45,639 nucleotides of DNA from Desulfurococcaceae archaeon (lineage in GTDB: Archaea > Thermoproteota > Thermoprotei_A > Sulfolobales > NBVN01): NCBI GenBank assembly GCA_020833255.1, contig JAJHQR010000004.1, forward strand, positions 1 through 45,639, written 5' to 3'. The notes beneath the pieces were generated by a model. The model was not told the DNA's origin, ran no database searches, and saw only the letters and a program-made list of their open reading frames with translations. Of the stretch, positions 37,107-45,639 are shown in pieces. The position numbers and the translations under genes were made by a program. Positions within the stretch are counted from its first letter, which is position 1. Every line of letters begins with the position of its first letter.

Positions 37107-38507
37107 TTGGTAGACATATACGTTAGGGGTGGGTTTGTAATAACCATGAATAAAAGAAGGGAGGTTTTGAGGAACGGTTGTGTAGCTATTGAGGACGGGG
37201 AGATAATCGCGGTAGGTAAGTGTTCGGAGCTTGATAAGGATTTCAAGGGTAAGGCGTTCGAGGAGATAAACGCTGATAAGCATGTCGTGATGCCGGGATT
37301 GATTAACACGCACGTACACTTAGTTCAAGGAATGCTTAAGGCTTGCGCTAACTATAGGAGGTTGATTCCTTGGCTTAAAGAACGTGTTTGGCCTCTTCAG
37401 GGGAACATGACGCGTGAGGAAGCGCTTGCTTCAGCTACCTTAACAATCCTTGAGCTGATAAAGTCCGGGACAACGACCTTCTTAGAGACGGGCCTGGTTG
37501 GGAGGTACGGGCCTGACAACATAATAGAAACCATACTTAAGTCAGGGCTTAGAGCAGCTGTCGCAAGACACGTAATGGACATGAGTGGTTACGCGTTGGA
37601 GAAGGGGGCTCTACACGAAGGCCTCGTTGAAGACGGCGAGACTAGCATGGGGGATACCCTGAGGTTATACAACAAATACCACGGGAGGGACGGGAGGATA
37701 TACGTGTGGTTCGGTCCTAGGACGCCCGGGGCTGTAAGCGTAGAGCTCTACAGGGAGATAGCTCACGAAGCTGAGAGACTGGGGACCGGGATCACCATGC
37801 ACTTAGCTGAGGTGAGGGAGGACGTGGAATACACCCTCAAGACATTCAACATGAAACCCGTGGATTTCGTTAAGTGGTTAGGTCTTGTAGGGCCTAACGT
37901 AGTCTTAGTGCATGTTGTGTGGGTTACTGACGAGGAAATAAAGACCTTAGCTGAAACCAAAACCAACGTGAGTCATAACCCATCCAGCAACGGCAAGCTA
38001 GGTTCGGGGATAGCCAGAGTCTCAGACATGCTTCGAGCAGGCGTTAACGTGGCTTTAGGGACTGACGGCGGGCCGAGCAACGACAACTACGACTTAATAG
38101 AGGAGATGCACGTAGCCGCAATAATCCAAAACGCGTATAAGGCGGATCCAGAAGCCCTGAGAGCCGAGGACGTTCTTGAGATGGCTACCGTAAGAGGCGC
38201 TAAGGCGTTAGGTCTTTCAGACAAGGTAGGTTCTATCGAGGTAGGTAAGCGTGCAGACCTAATAACCATAAAGTACTGGGACCCCAAACTCATGCCGATG
38301 AACGACCCCGTATCACACGTGGTCTTCGCCGCTAACGGCTCACACGTTCAGGACGTCATAGTAGACGGGAAGATAATCATGAGGGGTAGGAAAGTGCTGA
38401 CACTAGATGAGGAGGAGGTCTTGAGGGAGGTTGAGTCAAGGTCTCGCGAACTCTTCAGTAGGACGGGCATATGCGTAGAACCCGACGTTAAGTACCCCCT
38501 GATATAG
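37107..38507 (+). CDS. Amidohydrolase (S-adenosylhomocysteine/5'-methylthioadenosine deaminase-like)
   Basis: MPGLINTHVHLVQGMLKACANYRRLIPWLKERVWP; GITMHLAE; VLVHVVWVTDEEI; ALGTDGGPSNDNYDLIEEM. Confidence 0.88.
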   Translation: MVDIYVRGGFVITMNKRREVLRNGCVAIEDGEIIAVGKCSELDKDFKGKAFEEINADKHVVMPGLINTHVHLVQGMLKACANYRRLIPWLKERVWPLQGNMTREEALASATLTILELIKSGTTTFLETGLVGRYGPDNIIETILKSGLRAAVARHVMDMSGYALEKGALHEGLVEDGETSMGDTLRLYNKYHGRDGRIYVWFGPRTPGAVSVELYREIAHEAERLGTGITMHLAEVREDVEYTLKTFNMKPVDFVKWLGLVGPNVVLVHVVWVTDEEIKTLAETKTNVSHNPSSNGKLGSGIARVSDMLRAGVNVALGTDGGPSNDNYDLIEEMHVAAIIQNAYKADPEALRAEDVLEMATVRGAKALGLSDKVGSIEVGKRADLITIKYWDPKLMPMNDPVSHVVFAANGSHVQDVIVDGKIIMRGRKVLTLDEEEVLREVESRSRELFSRTGICVEPDVKYPLI

Positions 38508-38565
38508 TTGAGTGAGTCAAGCAAAATATTTAGCTTTAACCAATGAATACTATTAGTGAACCCCT

Positions 38566-39297
38566 GTGGAGTACGACTTCGTGCTGGAGCTAATAGCTCA
38601 GAAGATTGCCGGAGATATAGTGATGAGCGAGAATTGCGGGGCTTCTCTTAGGAAGTGGAGGGAGGTCTTCAAGCTAACGCAGACTGAGGTAGGGGTGCTT
38701 ATGGGCGTTAGTGCTTCCGTTATAAGTGATTACGAGAAGGGTAGGAGATCCCCCGGCGTCAAGTTCGTGAGGAGGTTTGTTAAAGCTTTGATAAACCTTG
38801 ATAAGTCGAGAGGGTATCCTGTAGTTAAGCAGATAGCTAGCTCCCTGAACTTAAGTCTAGGAGCTATAATGGATCTCAAAGACTTCAGCGTCCCCATGAA
38901 GCTTGACGAGCTAGTCACCGTTGTAGAGGGCTTCATAGCGAACTCAAACATGCATAGAGACGTCATCATATACGGCTACACAGTGCTCGACAGCTTGGAA
39001 GCTATAGAGAGGTTAAGCGGCAACGAGTTCTGGCAGATAATGGGGGCTACGACTAGGAGAGCCCTGATATTCACTAAGGTCAGTACCGGGAGATCCCCCA
39101 TGATATCAGTGAGGGTGAGTCCCGTGAAGCCTGTGGCAGTCGTTCTGCACGGGACTAAGAAGATTGACCCGCTAGCTATTAGGTTAGCTGATAGAGAGGG
39201 TCTTCCGCTGATAGTGTCTCTGAAGCCTACCGCCGAAGACTTAATAAAATCTCTTAGGAAGTGGTTTTCTGAGAGGGAGGAAGCATTCACTACATGA
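38566..39297 (+). CDS. Archaeal HTH (Cro/C1-type) transcriptional regulator with C-terminal sensor-like domain
   Basis: LRKWREVFKLTQTEVGVLMGVSASVISDYEKGRRSPGVKFVRRFVKAL. Confidence 0.9.
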   Translation: MEYDFVLELIAQKIAGDIVMSENCGASLRKWREVFKLTQTEVGVLMGVSASVISDYEKGRRSPGVKFVRRFVKALINLDKSRGYPVVKQIASSLNLSLGAIMDLKDFSVPMKLDELVTVVEGFIANSNMHRDVIIYGYTVLDSLEAIERLSGNEFWQIMGATTRRALIFTKVSTGRSPMISVRVSPVKPVAVVLHGTKKIDPLAIRLADREGLPLIVSLKPTAEDLIKSLRKWFSEREEAFTT

Positions 39298-39309
39298 AGT
39301 CAATCATAG

Positions 39310-39678
39310 CTAACGCTTCTCAGTCAGCATGAGTATGGCTTGAGGTATGTCACCGCCCGCTTTCCTCAAAGCCTCTATTGCCTCTTCTCTCGAAGCACCT
39401 GTCTGCTCCATAACGAATCTCACATCATCCTCACTTATCGCCTGCGCTGACTCCACGCTCACCTCCTTACTAGAGACCTCCTCGACCCCGCCGCTCACGT
39501 AGTATATCTTCTGATCCTGGAACTTCATCACGACTACTTGAGGCTCCCTTATAATTAATTCCTTATCGGAGAACTCGATCGTGATTGACTTAACCTCCTT
39601 CAGCTCCTCGACATCAATCCCTAACTGCTTCATTCTCCTCTTCAATTCTCTCGGGTTGGTTGGGAACATCCTGAACAC
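39310..39678 (-). CDS. nac: Nascent polypeptide-associated complex protein (NAC) with UBA domain
   Basis: NPRELKRRMKQLGIDVEELKEVKSITIEFSDKELIIREPQVVVMKFQDQKIYYV; C-terminal DVRFVMEQTGASREEAIEALRKAGGDIPQAI UBA. Confidence 0.95.
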   Translation of the reverse strand: MFRMFPTNPRELKRRMKQLGIDVEELKEVKSITIEFSDKELIIREPQVVVMKFQDQKIYYVSGGVEEVSSKEVSVESAQAISEDDVRFVMEQTGASREEAIEALRKAGGDIPQAILMLTEKR

Positions 39679-39725
39679 ACTCCCAAATATTAATTACTTA
39701 ATCAATCCCTTATATAGGGTTTGAA

Positions 39726-40997
39726 GTGCTTAGAGTGAGAGTGTTAGGCGGAGGTCGTGAGGTAGGTAGGGCGGCTGTTACGGTTAGCTTAGGTGATGGC
39801 AGGCAGTCGCTACTGCTAGATTACGGAGTGAATTTCGATGAGGAGGATAAGCCGAGGTTTCCTGAACACGTGAAGCCTTCCGAGGTTGCTGGGCTTGTGC
39901 TGACGCACGCTCACCTAGATCACGTGGGGGCAGCGCCGATGTTGCACGTGACGTCCAAGGTGTCCACCGTAGCTACCGCGTTGACTAAGAGGTTATGTGA
40001 GATAATGATTAAGGACTTCATAAAGATCTCGGGTTATTACCTACCCTACGAGGAAGTAGATCTCTACAACATGATTGACGGCATCCCAGACTACTCATAC
40101 GAGAACGAGGTTCAGTTAGGTGATTACAGGGTTAAACTCCTTAACGCCGGACACATACCGGGTAGCTCAATGGCTTACGTTGAGGCAGGCGAGTATAGCG
40201 TGGTTTACACGGGCGACGTAAACACCATAGATACTAGGCTAGTCTCGAGAGCTAGGGTTTCAGGGGTTAAAGCCGACGTAGTGATTATTGAGGGGACCTA
40301 CGGCTGGGTAAAACACCCGCCCAGAGAATTAGTTGAGAAAGAATTTCTGGAAGCTATTAAGGAAGTCACTGATAGGGGAGGTAACGTGCTTATCCCGGCG
40401 TTTAGTCTCGGGAGAGCACAGGAAATACTGACGCTACTTTATGAAGGGTTTGAAGGCAACGTTTTCTACGATGGCATGATAAGGCAGATTTACGAGGTCT
40501 TCATAAGCTACCCCGAGTACATAAATAAGTACGAGGAGCTCTTGAAGTCTAAGGAAGAGTTTAAGCCTGTGGTAAGACCCTCACAGAGGAGGAGGATAGT
40601 TGATGGGAGAGGTAATGTCATAGTAGCGTCGGCAGGGATGCTTAAGGGCGGTCCAGCAGTCTACTACCTCAAGAAACTGGCCGGGGACCCCCTCAACGCG
40701 GTCTTCATGGTTTCTTACCAAGCCCCGGGAACTCCCGGCAGGCACCTCTTAGAGGACGGGATCCCCTCGGAAGAGGTAGGGCCTGTTAAAGCCAGGGTTC
40801 AGTGGTTTGATTTCTCGAGCCATGCAGGGGTTGACGGCCTCCTAGAACTCCTCAAAAGCTTCAGTAACGTCAAGCACGTCGTGGTAGTACACACAAGCGA
40901 GAAAGCAGGGAAGTACTTCACTGAGAAGATTAGGGAGACCATGAACGACGTCTCAGTACACCTACCGCATAACAACGAGGAAATAATGATTGAGTGA
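39726..40997 (+). CDS. Metallo-beta-lactamase/beta-CASP RNA-processing nuclease
   Basis: LTHAHLDHVGAAPML, PGSSMAYVEAGEYSVVYTGDVN, IPAFSLGRAQEIL, SAGMLKGGPAVYYLKKL, WFDFSSHAGVDGL. Confidence 0.93.
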   Translation: MLRVRVLGGGREVGRAAVTVSLGDGRQSLLLDYGVNFDEEDKPRFPEHVKPSEVAGLVLTHAHLDHVGAAPMLHVTSKVSTVATALTKRLCEIMIKDFIKISGYYLPYEEVDLYNMIDGIPDYSYENEVQLGDYRVKLLNAGHIPGSSMAYVEAGEYSVVYTGDVNTIDTRLVSRARVSGVKADVVIIEGTYGWVKHPPRELVEKEFLEAIKEVTDRGGNVLIPAFSLGRAQEILTLLYEGFEGNVFYDGMIRQIYEVFISYPEYINKYEELLKSKEEFKPVVRPSQRRRIVDGRGNVIVASAGMLKGGPAVYYLKKLAGDPLNAVFMVSYQAPGTPGRHLLEDGIPSEEVGPVKARVQWFDFSSHAGVDGLLELLKSFSNVKHVVVVHTSEKAGKYFTEKIRETMNDVSVHLPHNNEEIMIE

Positions 40998-41299
40998 TTA
41001 CTTTGGTTAAGACAGATTTACTCAGCGACGTCATGAAATTCCTATGTTCTTCGAAAGCCTCAACACTACAGGACCTAATGAAAGAATTCAAACTAACTGA
41101 AGCGGAGGCGGAAGCTCTGCTATCAACCCTGCTAGGTGAGGGTCTCCTAATCAAGGTTGAGGCAGGGATTATCAACCCCTGCGTTGGATGCCCCCTAAAC
41201 ATGGCATGCAAAATCAAAACAACAAGGTACGAGAACACGACCACCCACTATAGATTAAGTAATTCAGGCCTCAAATTCTGCGAAAAACTTAAAACTTAA
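40994..41299 (+). CDS. Winged-helix-like small protein with Cys motif
   Basis: LQDLMKEFKLTEAEAEALLSTLLGEGLLIKVEAGIINPCVGCPLNMACKI; 4-bp overlap with the beta-CASP gene. Confidence 0.6.
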   Translation: MITLVKTDLLSDVMKFLCSSKASTLQDLMKEFKLTEAEAEALLSTLLGEGLLIKVEAGIINPCVGCPLNMACKIKTTRYENTTTHYRLSNSGLKFCEKLKT

Positions 41300-41418
41300 C
41301 TTCCCCAACCACACCACCAGTACCCGGAATCTTCTAACAGGAGCAGGTCTTGAGCCGTGAAGTACGTCACTACAATAAAAAGAGTAAAATAAAAGACTAA
41401 ACCTACGTCGTGAGGAAC

Positions 41419-42318
41419 CTAACGTGTTAGTTCCTCAGGTAATGAGTAGGTCGTGATTCTCCACATCCTCTTACCTACTTCGCTGAGTTTTCTCAGGGCT
41501 TCAGCGCCGTTGATGACCGCGCCTTCCCTCAACTCAATTCTAACGCCTACGATCACGCCGTCCTTGATTAAGACCCTGACTTTATTTCCTTCCGTGTCCG
41601 CGGCGAGCGCGTAGAGGGTTTTCAGTTTTGCCTCCGCGCACTCCTTACTTAATCTCGTCAAGAGCTCGGGGCCGCCTAGCTCTTCCCTAACCTCGTTTAA
41701 CGTTCTTGATTTGAGTATTATTTTGCTTAGTAAGACCTCGTCTTCAAGAGCTGCGGGGTTCTCGGCAAGACCTACCTTCACTACCTCAGCAGAGGGTTTA
41801 GGTAGTTCCTCACGCTTGACCTGCTCTACAGGAACTACTTCCGTCGCTGGTTGCGCGACCCCTGCTCTCTTAACAAGCCCTTTCTTCCAAGCCTCAATCA
41901 CTGCAGGCAACTCTTCTATCAGCCTATTAGTGTATGACTCGATGAATTCCTTAACACGAGGTTTCAAAGCTTTCTCATTAGCTGACTTAACTGAGACCCT
42001 ACCCCTAACTATGGTTAAGGGCTTGCCAAGCAATTCCCTGCCCACAACGCTCAACCTAAGCTCAAGACTTAAGTCGTCACGTCCCTCAATCACTATGATA
42101 ACGACCTCGCCCTCCCTACTAGTGCTCACTCTGAAGCGTGCCTTACTCGAATAATCACCTATCCTCAAATTAGCTAAGACCTCGCCACCACTCAATACCT
42201 CGATTAAAGACTCTATAATAGGCCATAAACCTAGATGTAGCTGAAGATCTGATAAAATAGGGAGAACCTCGTCAACGTGTAGGGAAAGAGCAACACTAAA
42301 CTCATTAACTATGACCAA
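41419..42318 (-). CDS. Uncharacterised two-domain protein (N-terminal START/CoxG-like possibility, linker, C-terminal domain)
   Basis: 299 aa open frame with coding-like character; no family recognised with certainty. Confidence 0.5.
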   Translation of the reverse strand: MVIVNEFSVALSLHVDEVLPILSDLQLHLGLWPIIESLIEVLSGGEVLANLRIGDYSSKARFRVSTSREGEVVIIVIEGRDDLSLELRLSVVGRELLGKPLTIVRGRVSVKSANEKALKPRVKEFIESYTNRLIEELPAVIEAWKKGLVKRAGVAQPATEVVPVEQVKREELPKPSAEVVKVGLAENPAALEDEVLLSKIILKSRTLNEVREELGGPELLTRLSKECAEAKLKTLYALAADTEGNKVRVLIKDGVIVGVRIELREGAVINGAEALRKLSEVGKRMWRITTYSLPEELTR

Positions 42319-42388
42319 TCTCTCAGGCCCCGAAATATTTACGTGACGGCGCTAAAAAATATATACTCTATAAGAATCTTTTGATTAG

Positions 42389-42439
42389 GTGATGTGATAC
42401 TAGGATAACTGATTTAATGATGTTGTGGCGGCTGTCTGA
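42389..42439 (+). ncRNA. C/D box sRNA candidate (dual guide)
   Basis: C GTGATGT 42389-42395; guide 42396-42408; D' CTGA 42409-42412; 4-nt spacer; C' ATGATGT 42417-42423; guide 42424-42435; D CTGA 42436-42439. TATA-like aaatatatact about 25 nt upstream. Confidence 0.65.
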
Positions 42440-42484
42440 CTCGATTTAAATACCTAGATTTTGCTTTTTCTATTAGGTTGCGGT

Positions 42485-43411
42485 ATGAGCTGGGCTCTAG
42501 TTCTTAAGAAGGCTTCGGAGATTTTGGTTGAGAAGGATTATGAGGTAAGGCTTATTATCGCGTCCCTGCTTGCCGAGGGCCACGTCCTCATAGAGGGAGT
42601 GCCCGGCATAGCTAAGACCTTAACCGCTAAGACCGTGGCTAAGCTCCTGAACCTAGACTTCAAGAGGGTTCAGATGACGCCGGATTTACTGCCCACAGAC
42701 ATAGTAGGTGGTTACGTTTATGACGCTAGGCAGGGATCCTTCACCCTCAAGAAGGGCCCTGTATTCACTAACGTATTACTGATTGACGAGATTAATAGGG
42801 GGTCGCCTAGAACCCAGTCAGCCCTGCTTGAAGCAATGCAGGAGAGGCAGGTAAGTATTGAGGGCCAGACATTCCCTCTCGAGAAACCCTTCATAGTCCT
42901 AGCTACTCAAAACCCGATAGAGTTCGAGGGTGTTTTCCCCTTACCTGAGGCACAGCTAGATAGATTCTTAGCCAGGATAGAATCAACCTACACCTCAACG
43001 GAGGGCTTGAAGAGAATCATTAAGGAGATAGACCAGATCGAGGAAGGGTTTAATGCGTTAAGCCCGGTGATGGGTAGAGAGGAGGTCCTTGAGTCTATTA
43101 AGGAGGTCCGTAAGGTCAGGGTCGACGACTCAATATACGACTACACAGTTAGGTTGGTTGAGGAGTCGCGCAAGCATCCTGCGGTCAAGCTAGGTGCTTC
43201 CCCTAGAGCGGGCATAGCCCTCGTAAGACTTGCTAAAGCGCTAGCCTACATAGACTCAAGAAATTACGTGATCCCGGACGATATCAAGAGCGCGGCTAAG
43301 CCCGTACTATCACATAGAATAATACTTAAGCCTGAGTACGAGATCAGCGGCGTCAACTCAGGGAAGGTTATTGAAGACCTCCTAGCAAGCGTGGAGGTCC
43401 CGAAGCCTTGA
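42485..43411 (+). CDS. MoxR-family AAA ATPase
   Basis: GVPGIAKTLTAKTVAKLLNLDFKRVQMTPDLLPTDIVGGYVYD; VLLIDEINRGSPRTQSALLEAMQERQVSIEG; ATQNPIEFEGVFPLPEAQLDRF. ATG at 42485 is the likely start; TATA gatttaaatacc upstream. Confidence 0.95.
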   Translation: MSWALVLKKASEILVEKDYEVRLIIASLLAEGHVLIEGVPGIAKTLTAKTVAKLLNLDFKRVQMTPDLLPTDIVGGYVYDARQGSFTLKKGPVFTNVLLIDEINRGSPRTQSALLEAMQERQVSIEGQTFPLEKPFIVLATQNPIEFEGVFPLPEAQLDRFLARIESTYTSTEGLKRIIKEIDQIEEGFNALSPVMGREEVLESIKEVRKVRVDDSIYDYTVRLVEESRKHPAVKLGASPRAGIALVRLAKALAYIDSRNYVIPDDIKSAAKPVLSHRIILKPEYEISGVNSGKVIEDLLASVEVPKP

Positions 43412-44637
43412 GTAACCCTATCGAAAAAGTCAAGAAAGCCTTACTACTCACACTACCACTCATAATCTTCCTAACACAGACCGTAGCGATAGCCACTGAA
43501 GCTACCGAGATACACACCCCTGACTTCCCCAACTACCTAGATATGCTGTACGACTACAAACCAGGCACCCAACTAAACTACACGGAATACCTCCAATTAC
43601 TCAAGGAATTCTTTAACTCAATCAACAAGGGTCGGGACCTAGAAGACGTAATGAGTGATCCAAACCTAAGTAAGTTGCAGTCCTTGATGAGGGAGGGCGG
43701 GGACCTAGATAACGCGCGCAAGCTCGACGCCTTAATGAGCTACAGTACCCTCAGCTCAGACGAACTCATTCAAGGCATTAGGGATGATGAGTTAAGGTCG
43801 CTTATCCAGGAAGCAGCCTTAACAGGTAATGTGAGCAACTCCTTACTCAACCTTATTAACGAGATGTATTCCTCAGGTAAGATCAGCTTCGACGACTACG
43901 TGAGAGCGCTCTACGCGTTAAGAAATATAAGTAGTGATGCTGAGTCAAGGAAGCAGATAGACTCACTGCTTTTGAGGGTTTTAGGTAATAGCTTGATTAA
44001 TTCCTCGCTTAACGTGTTAGGGGGTTCGGAATCACTAACTCAACTAACTGACCAGGAGTTAGTCAGGGATGCAGTAAATTCGATGCTTCAATTCTTGAAT
44101 AGGGAGCCCGAAGCTAACGCAGACTTCATTAAGGGTCTTGAGGATCTCTTGAAGTCCTCGCAAACCTCACCATCAATACCTAGCCTCAAAATACCTTCAG
44201 CCGGTCTAGCACTACCCCCGCTAACGTCCTTGAGTATTGACTTAGGTACCGCTCTACCATTCATCGTATTAACTCTAGCCCTCACGATATCCTTGGTAAT
44301 ATTCCTGAAGCAAGACAAGATTAGCTCTGCTCTAGCACGCATAACCCCACGCGGTAGCAGGCCCTCCTACGGACTCGGCAACATCGAGTCAAGAATTATT
44401 AGAACCTACTGGAACTCTGTTGAGTTGTTGAGAAAGAAGGTTCAGAGAAGTCCTAGCGACACTCATAGAGAGTACTACGAGAGAGTATCTAGAACACTCC
44501 CTGAGGCTGACTCAGTGTTCAGGAACATCACATTCGCTTACGAGAAGGTTAGGTGGGGGGCATTAGATGAGAGTGCGTTAGCGGATGAGGTAGACAGTAA
44601 TTACGTGAGGTTAAAGGATTTGGTGGGTAAGTCTTGA
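43408..44637 (+). CDS. Secreted/membrane-anchored protein with helical ectodomain, one late TM and C-terminal DUF4129-like domain
   Basis: N-terminal signal peptide-like LLLTLPLIIFLTQTVAIATEA; TM ALPFIVLTLALTISLVIFL; C-terminal SRIIRTYWNSVELLRKKVQRSPSDTHREYYERVSRTLPEADSVFRNITFAYEKVRWG. Confidence 0.65.
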   Translation: MSNPIEKVKKALLLTLPLIIFLTQTVAIATEATEIHTPDFPNYLDMLYDYKPGTQLNYTEYLQLLKEFFNSINKGRDLEDVMSDPNLSKLQSLMREGGDLDNARKLDALMSYSTLSSDELIQGIRDDELRSLIQEAALTGNVSNSLLNLINEMYSSGKISFDDYVRALYALRNISSDAESRKQIDSLLLRVLGNSLINSSLNVLGGSESLTQLTDQELVRDAVNSMLQFLNREPEANADFIKGLEDLLKSSQTSPSIPSLKIPSAGLALPPLTSLSIDLGTALPFIVLTLALTISLVIFLKQDKISSALARITPRGSRPSYGLGNIESRIIRTYWNSVELLRKKVQRSPSDTHREYYERVSRTLPEADSVFRNITFAYEKVRWGALDESALADEVDSNYVRLKDLVGKS

Positions 44638-45639
44638 GGGTTAAGCCGGTCCTAGAACTGGTTGGTCGAGTCATAGTCCTCTTAGTGTTCTGGACCTCAA
44701 TAAATAACCTCTTAACCAGCACTTTCTCGGGAAAGCTAGTTAATGATTTATTGAGGATTACCGCGATCTTCTCTATCAAGGACTTAACGGCTTTGACGAG
44801 CTTGTTCACACTAATCGCTCCCTTACTAGCAGTACTCACGGTCGTAACCATGAGTCATAAGCTGTACGTGATTACCTCACTACTCGCTTTCCTGAGCTCG
44901 CGGCCGGATCCCACTTACTTAGTGTTGGTTACGCTGGGCTTACTCACGTTACTATCGATTAACACGTACCTAACTAGCCTCAGGGGTTCTAGGGAGGGGG
45001 TGTTAAGGGACGTTAAGGTTGAGGGTTCTAAGGCTTCTTACCCTCTCCTCGCTCTGGTGGTGTGCTTACTGGTTATTAGCTCAACGTATTTAGTTTACCT
45101 CTACATAGATCTATTCTTCTCGTTCGTGGGGGCAATACCAGCCTACTCTAGGGTTAGGGTGCTCAGCGATTTCCTCGTGAACAACCCGCTCGGTAAGGCT
45201 TTACTAACCATCACATTCCTGGCAGCTTTCATAGAACCCTCACACAACTTGGTGGAGGCGCTCGCTTACTTCATCAGCCCTAACCCAACGTTAGCTAGGG
45301 CTGAGTTGAGGACCGCTATCAAGACTTTCGACGAGATTAAGTACCCCTTCTATTCCTTAATGAGCTTCATCCTAGCTCTCTACGTCGCCCCACCACTCTA
45401 CGTAGTCTCCGGCTTCATCTACTCTAACTACATTCTTAGAGTGTTTCCAGCCCTGAAATCTGTTGCGGGCTCCATAACTAATTCACCAATCATTCAATTA
45501 CTCGCCGAGATCCTTTTCTTCATGGTTGTCTGGGGTGTCTTCAGGTACGTGACCAAGTTCTTCAGGGGTTACGTTAGTAGGGGCATTATCTCGGCATTCC
45601 TAGTACTGCTTGCTCTAGTGGTGTTCGCTCAATACTTAG
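44634..45639 (+). CDS. Polytopic membrane protein of the MoxR locus, truncated by window edge (not in ORF track)
   Basis: Starts TTG at 44634 overlapping the stop of the upstream gene. Frame LRVKPVLELVGRVIVLLVFWTSINNLL... stays open for 335 codons to the window end. Confidence 0.75.
   Translation, partial: MRVKPVLELVGRVIVLLVFWTSINNLLTSTFSGKLVNDLLRITAIFSIKDLTALTSLFTLIAPLLAVLTVVTMSHKLYVITSLLAFLSSRPDPTYLVLVTLGLLTLLSINTYLTSLRGSREGVLRDVKVEGSKASYPLLALVVCLLVISSTYLVYLYIDLFFSFVGAIPAYSRVRVLSDFLVNNPLGKALLTITFLAAFIEPSHNLVEALAYFISPNPTLARAELRTAIKTFDEIKYPFYSLMSFILALYVAPPLYVVSGFIYSNYILRVFPALKSVAGSITNSPIIQLLAEILFFMVVWGVFRYVTKFFRGYVSRGIISAFLVLLALVVFAQYL

Noticed and set aside
37058-37319. Minus-strand ORFs of 83 and 85 aa at the amidohydrolase start
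   Set aside because: Antisense to the 37107 amidohydrolase N-terminus and overlapping each other in different frames.
1-45639. tRNA, rRNA or CRISPR array
   Set aside because: No T-loop GGTTCRA-type segments in cloverleaf context, no rRNA signatures and no regularly spaced direct repeats were seen by eye; a tRNAscan/CRISPR search would be decisive.

Overview
This 45.6 kb window reads as chromosomal DNA of a thermophilic Thermoproteota (crenarchaeal-type) archaeon. It is densely packed with mostly housekeeping genes. Recognisable blocks are: sufB/D-sufC; a glycogen-type nucleotidyltransferase plus GT5 synthase pair; a membrane pyrophosphatase; EF-2; the archaeal exosome superoperon (psmA-SBDS-rrp4-rrp41-rrp42-L37Ae-Brix-Pcc1-like-prefoldin beta-DUF3194-like-DHH); an aldehyde:ferredoxin oxidoreductase with a divergent radical SAM/SPASM gene; YjbQ-E1-EndoIII; three amidohydrolases; NAC; a beta-CASP RNase; and a MoxR-DUF4129-like-membrane locus cut by the right edge. 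I found no tRNA, rRNA or CRISPR array. The less ordinary signals are: (i) a well-formed C/D box sRNA candidate at 42389-42439, whose D guide can pair with the universal 530-loop sequence of 16S rRNA; (ii) an unlisted 43-aa miniprotein with two C-X3-C-X3-C motifs just upstream of a CcdA-like membrane protein; (iii) an array of strong hairpins at 7351-7560, which shares a terminal 21-25 nt motif with a second relic at 165-189 and may be IS200/IS605-type TnpB 3'-end/omegaRNA remnants; (iv) a perfect 8-bp inverted repeat flanking the TATA box of the AOR gene; (v) a degenerate DHH-like protein and an AAA ATPase with an atypical Walker B motif. All functional calls come from reading the sequence and motif knowledge. 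No database search was run.
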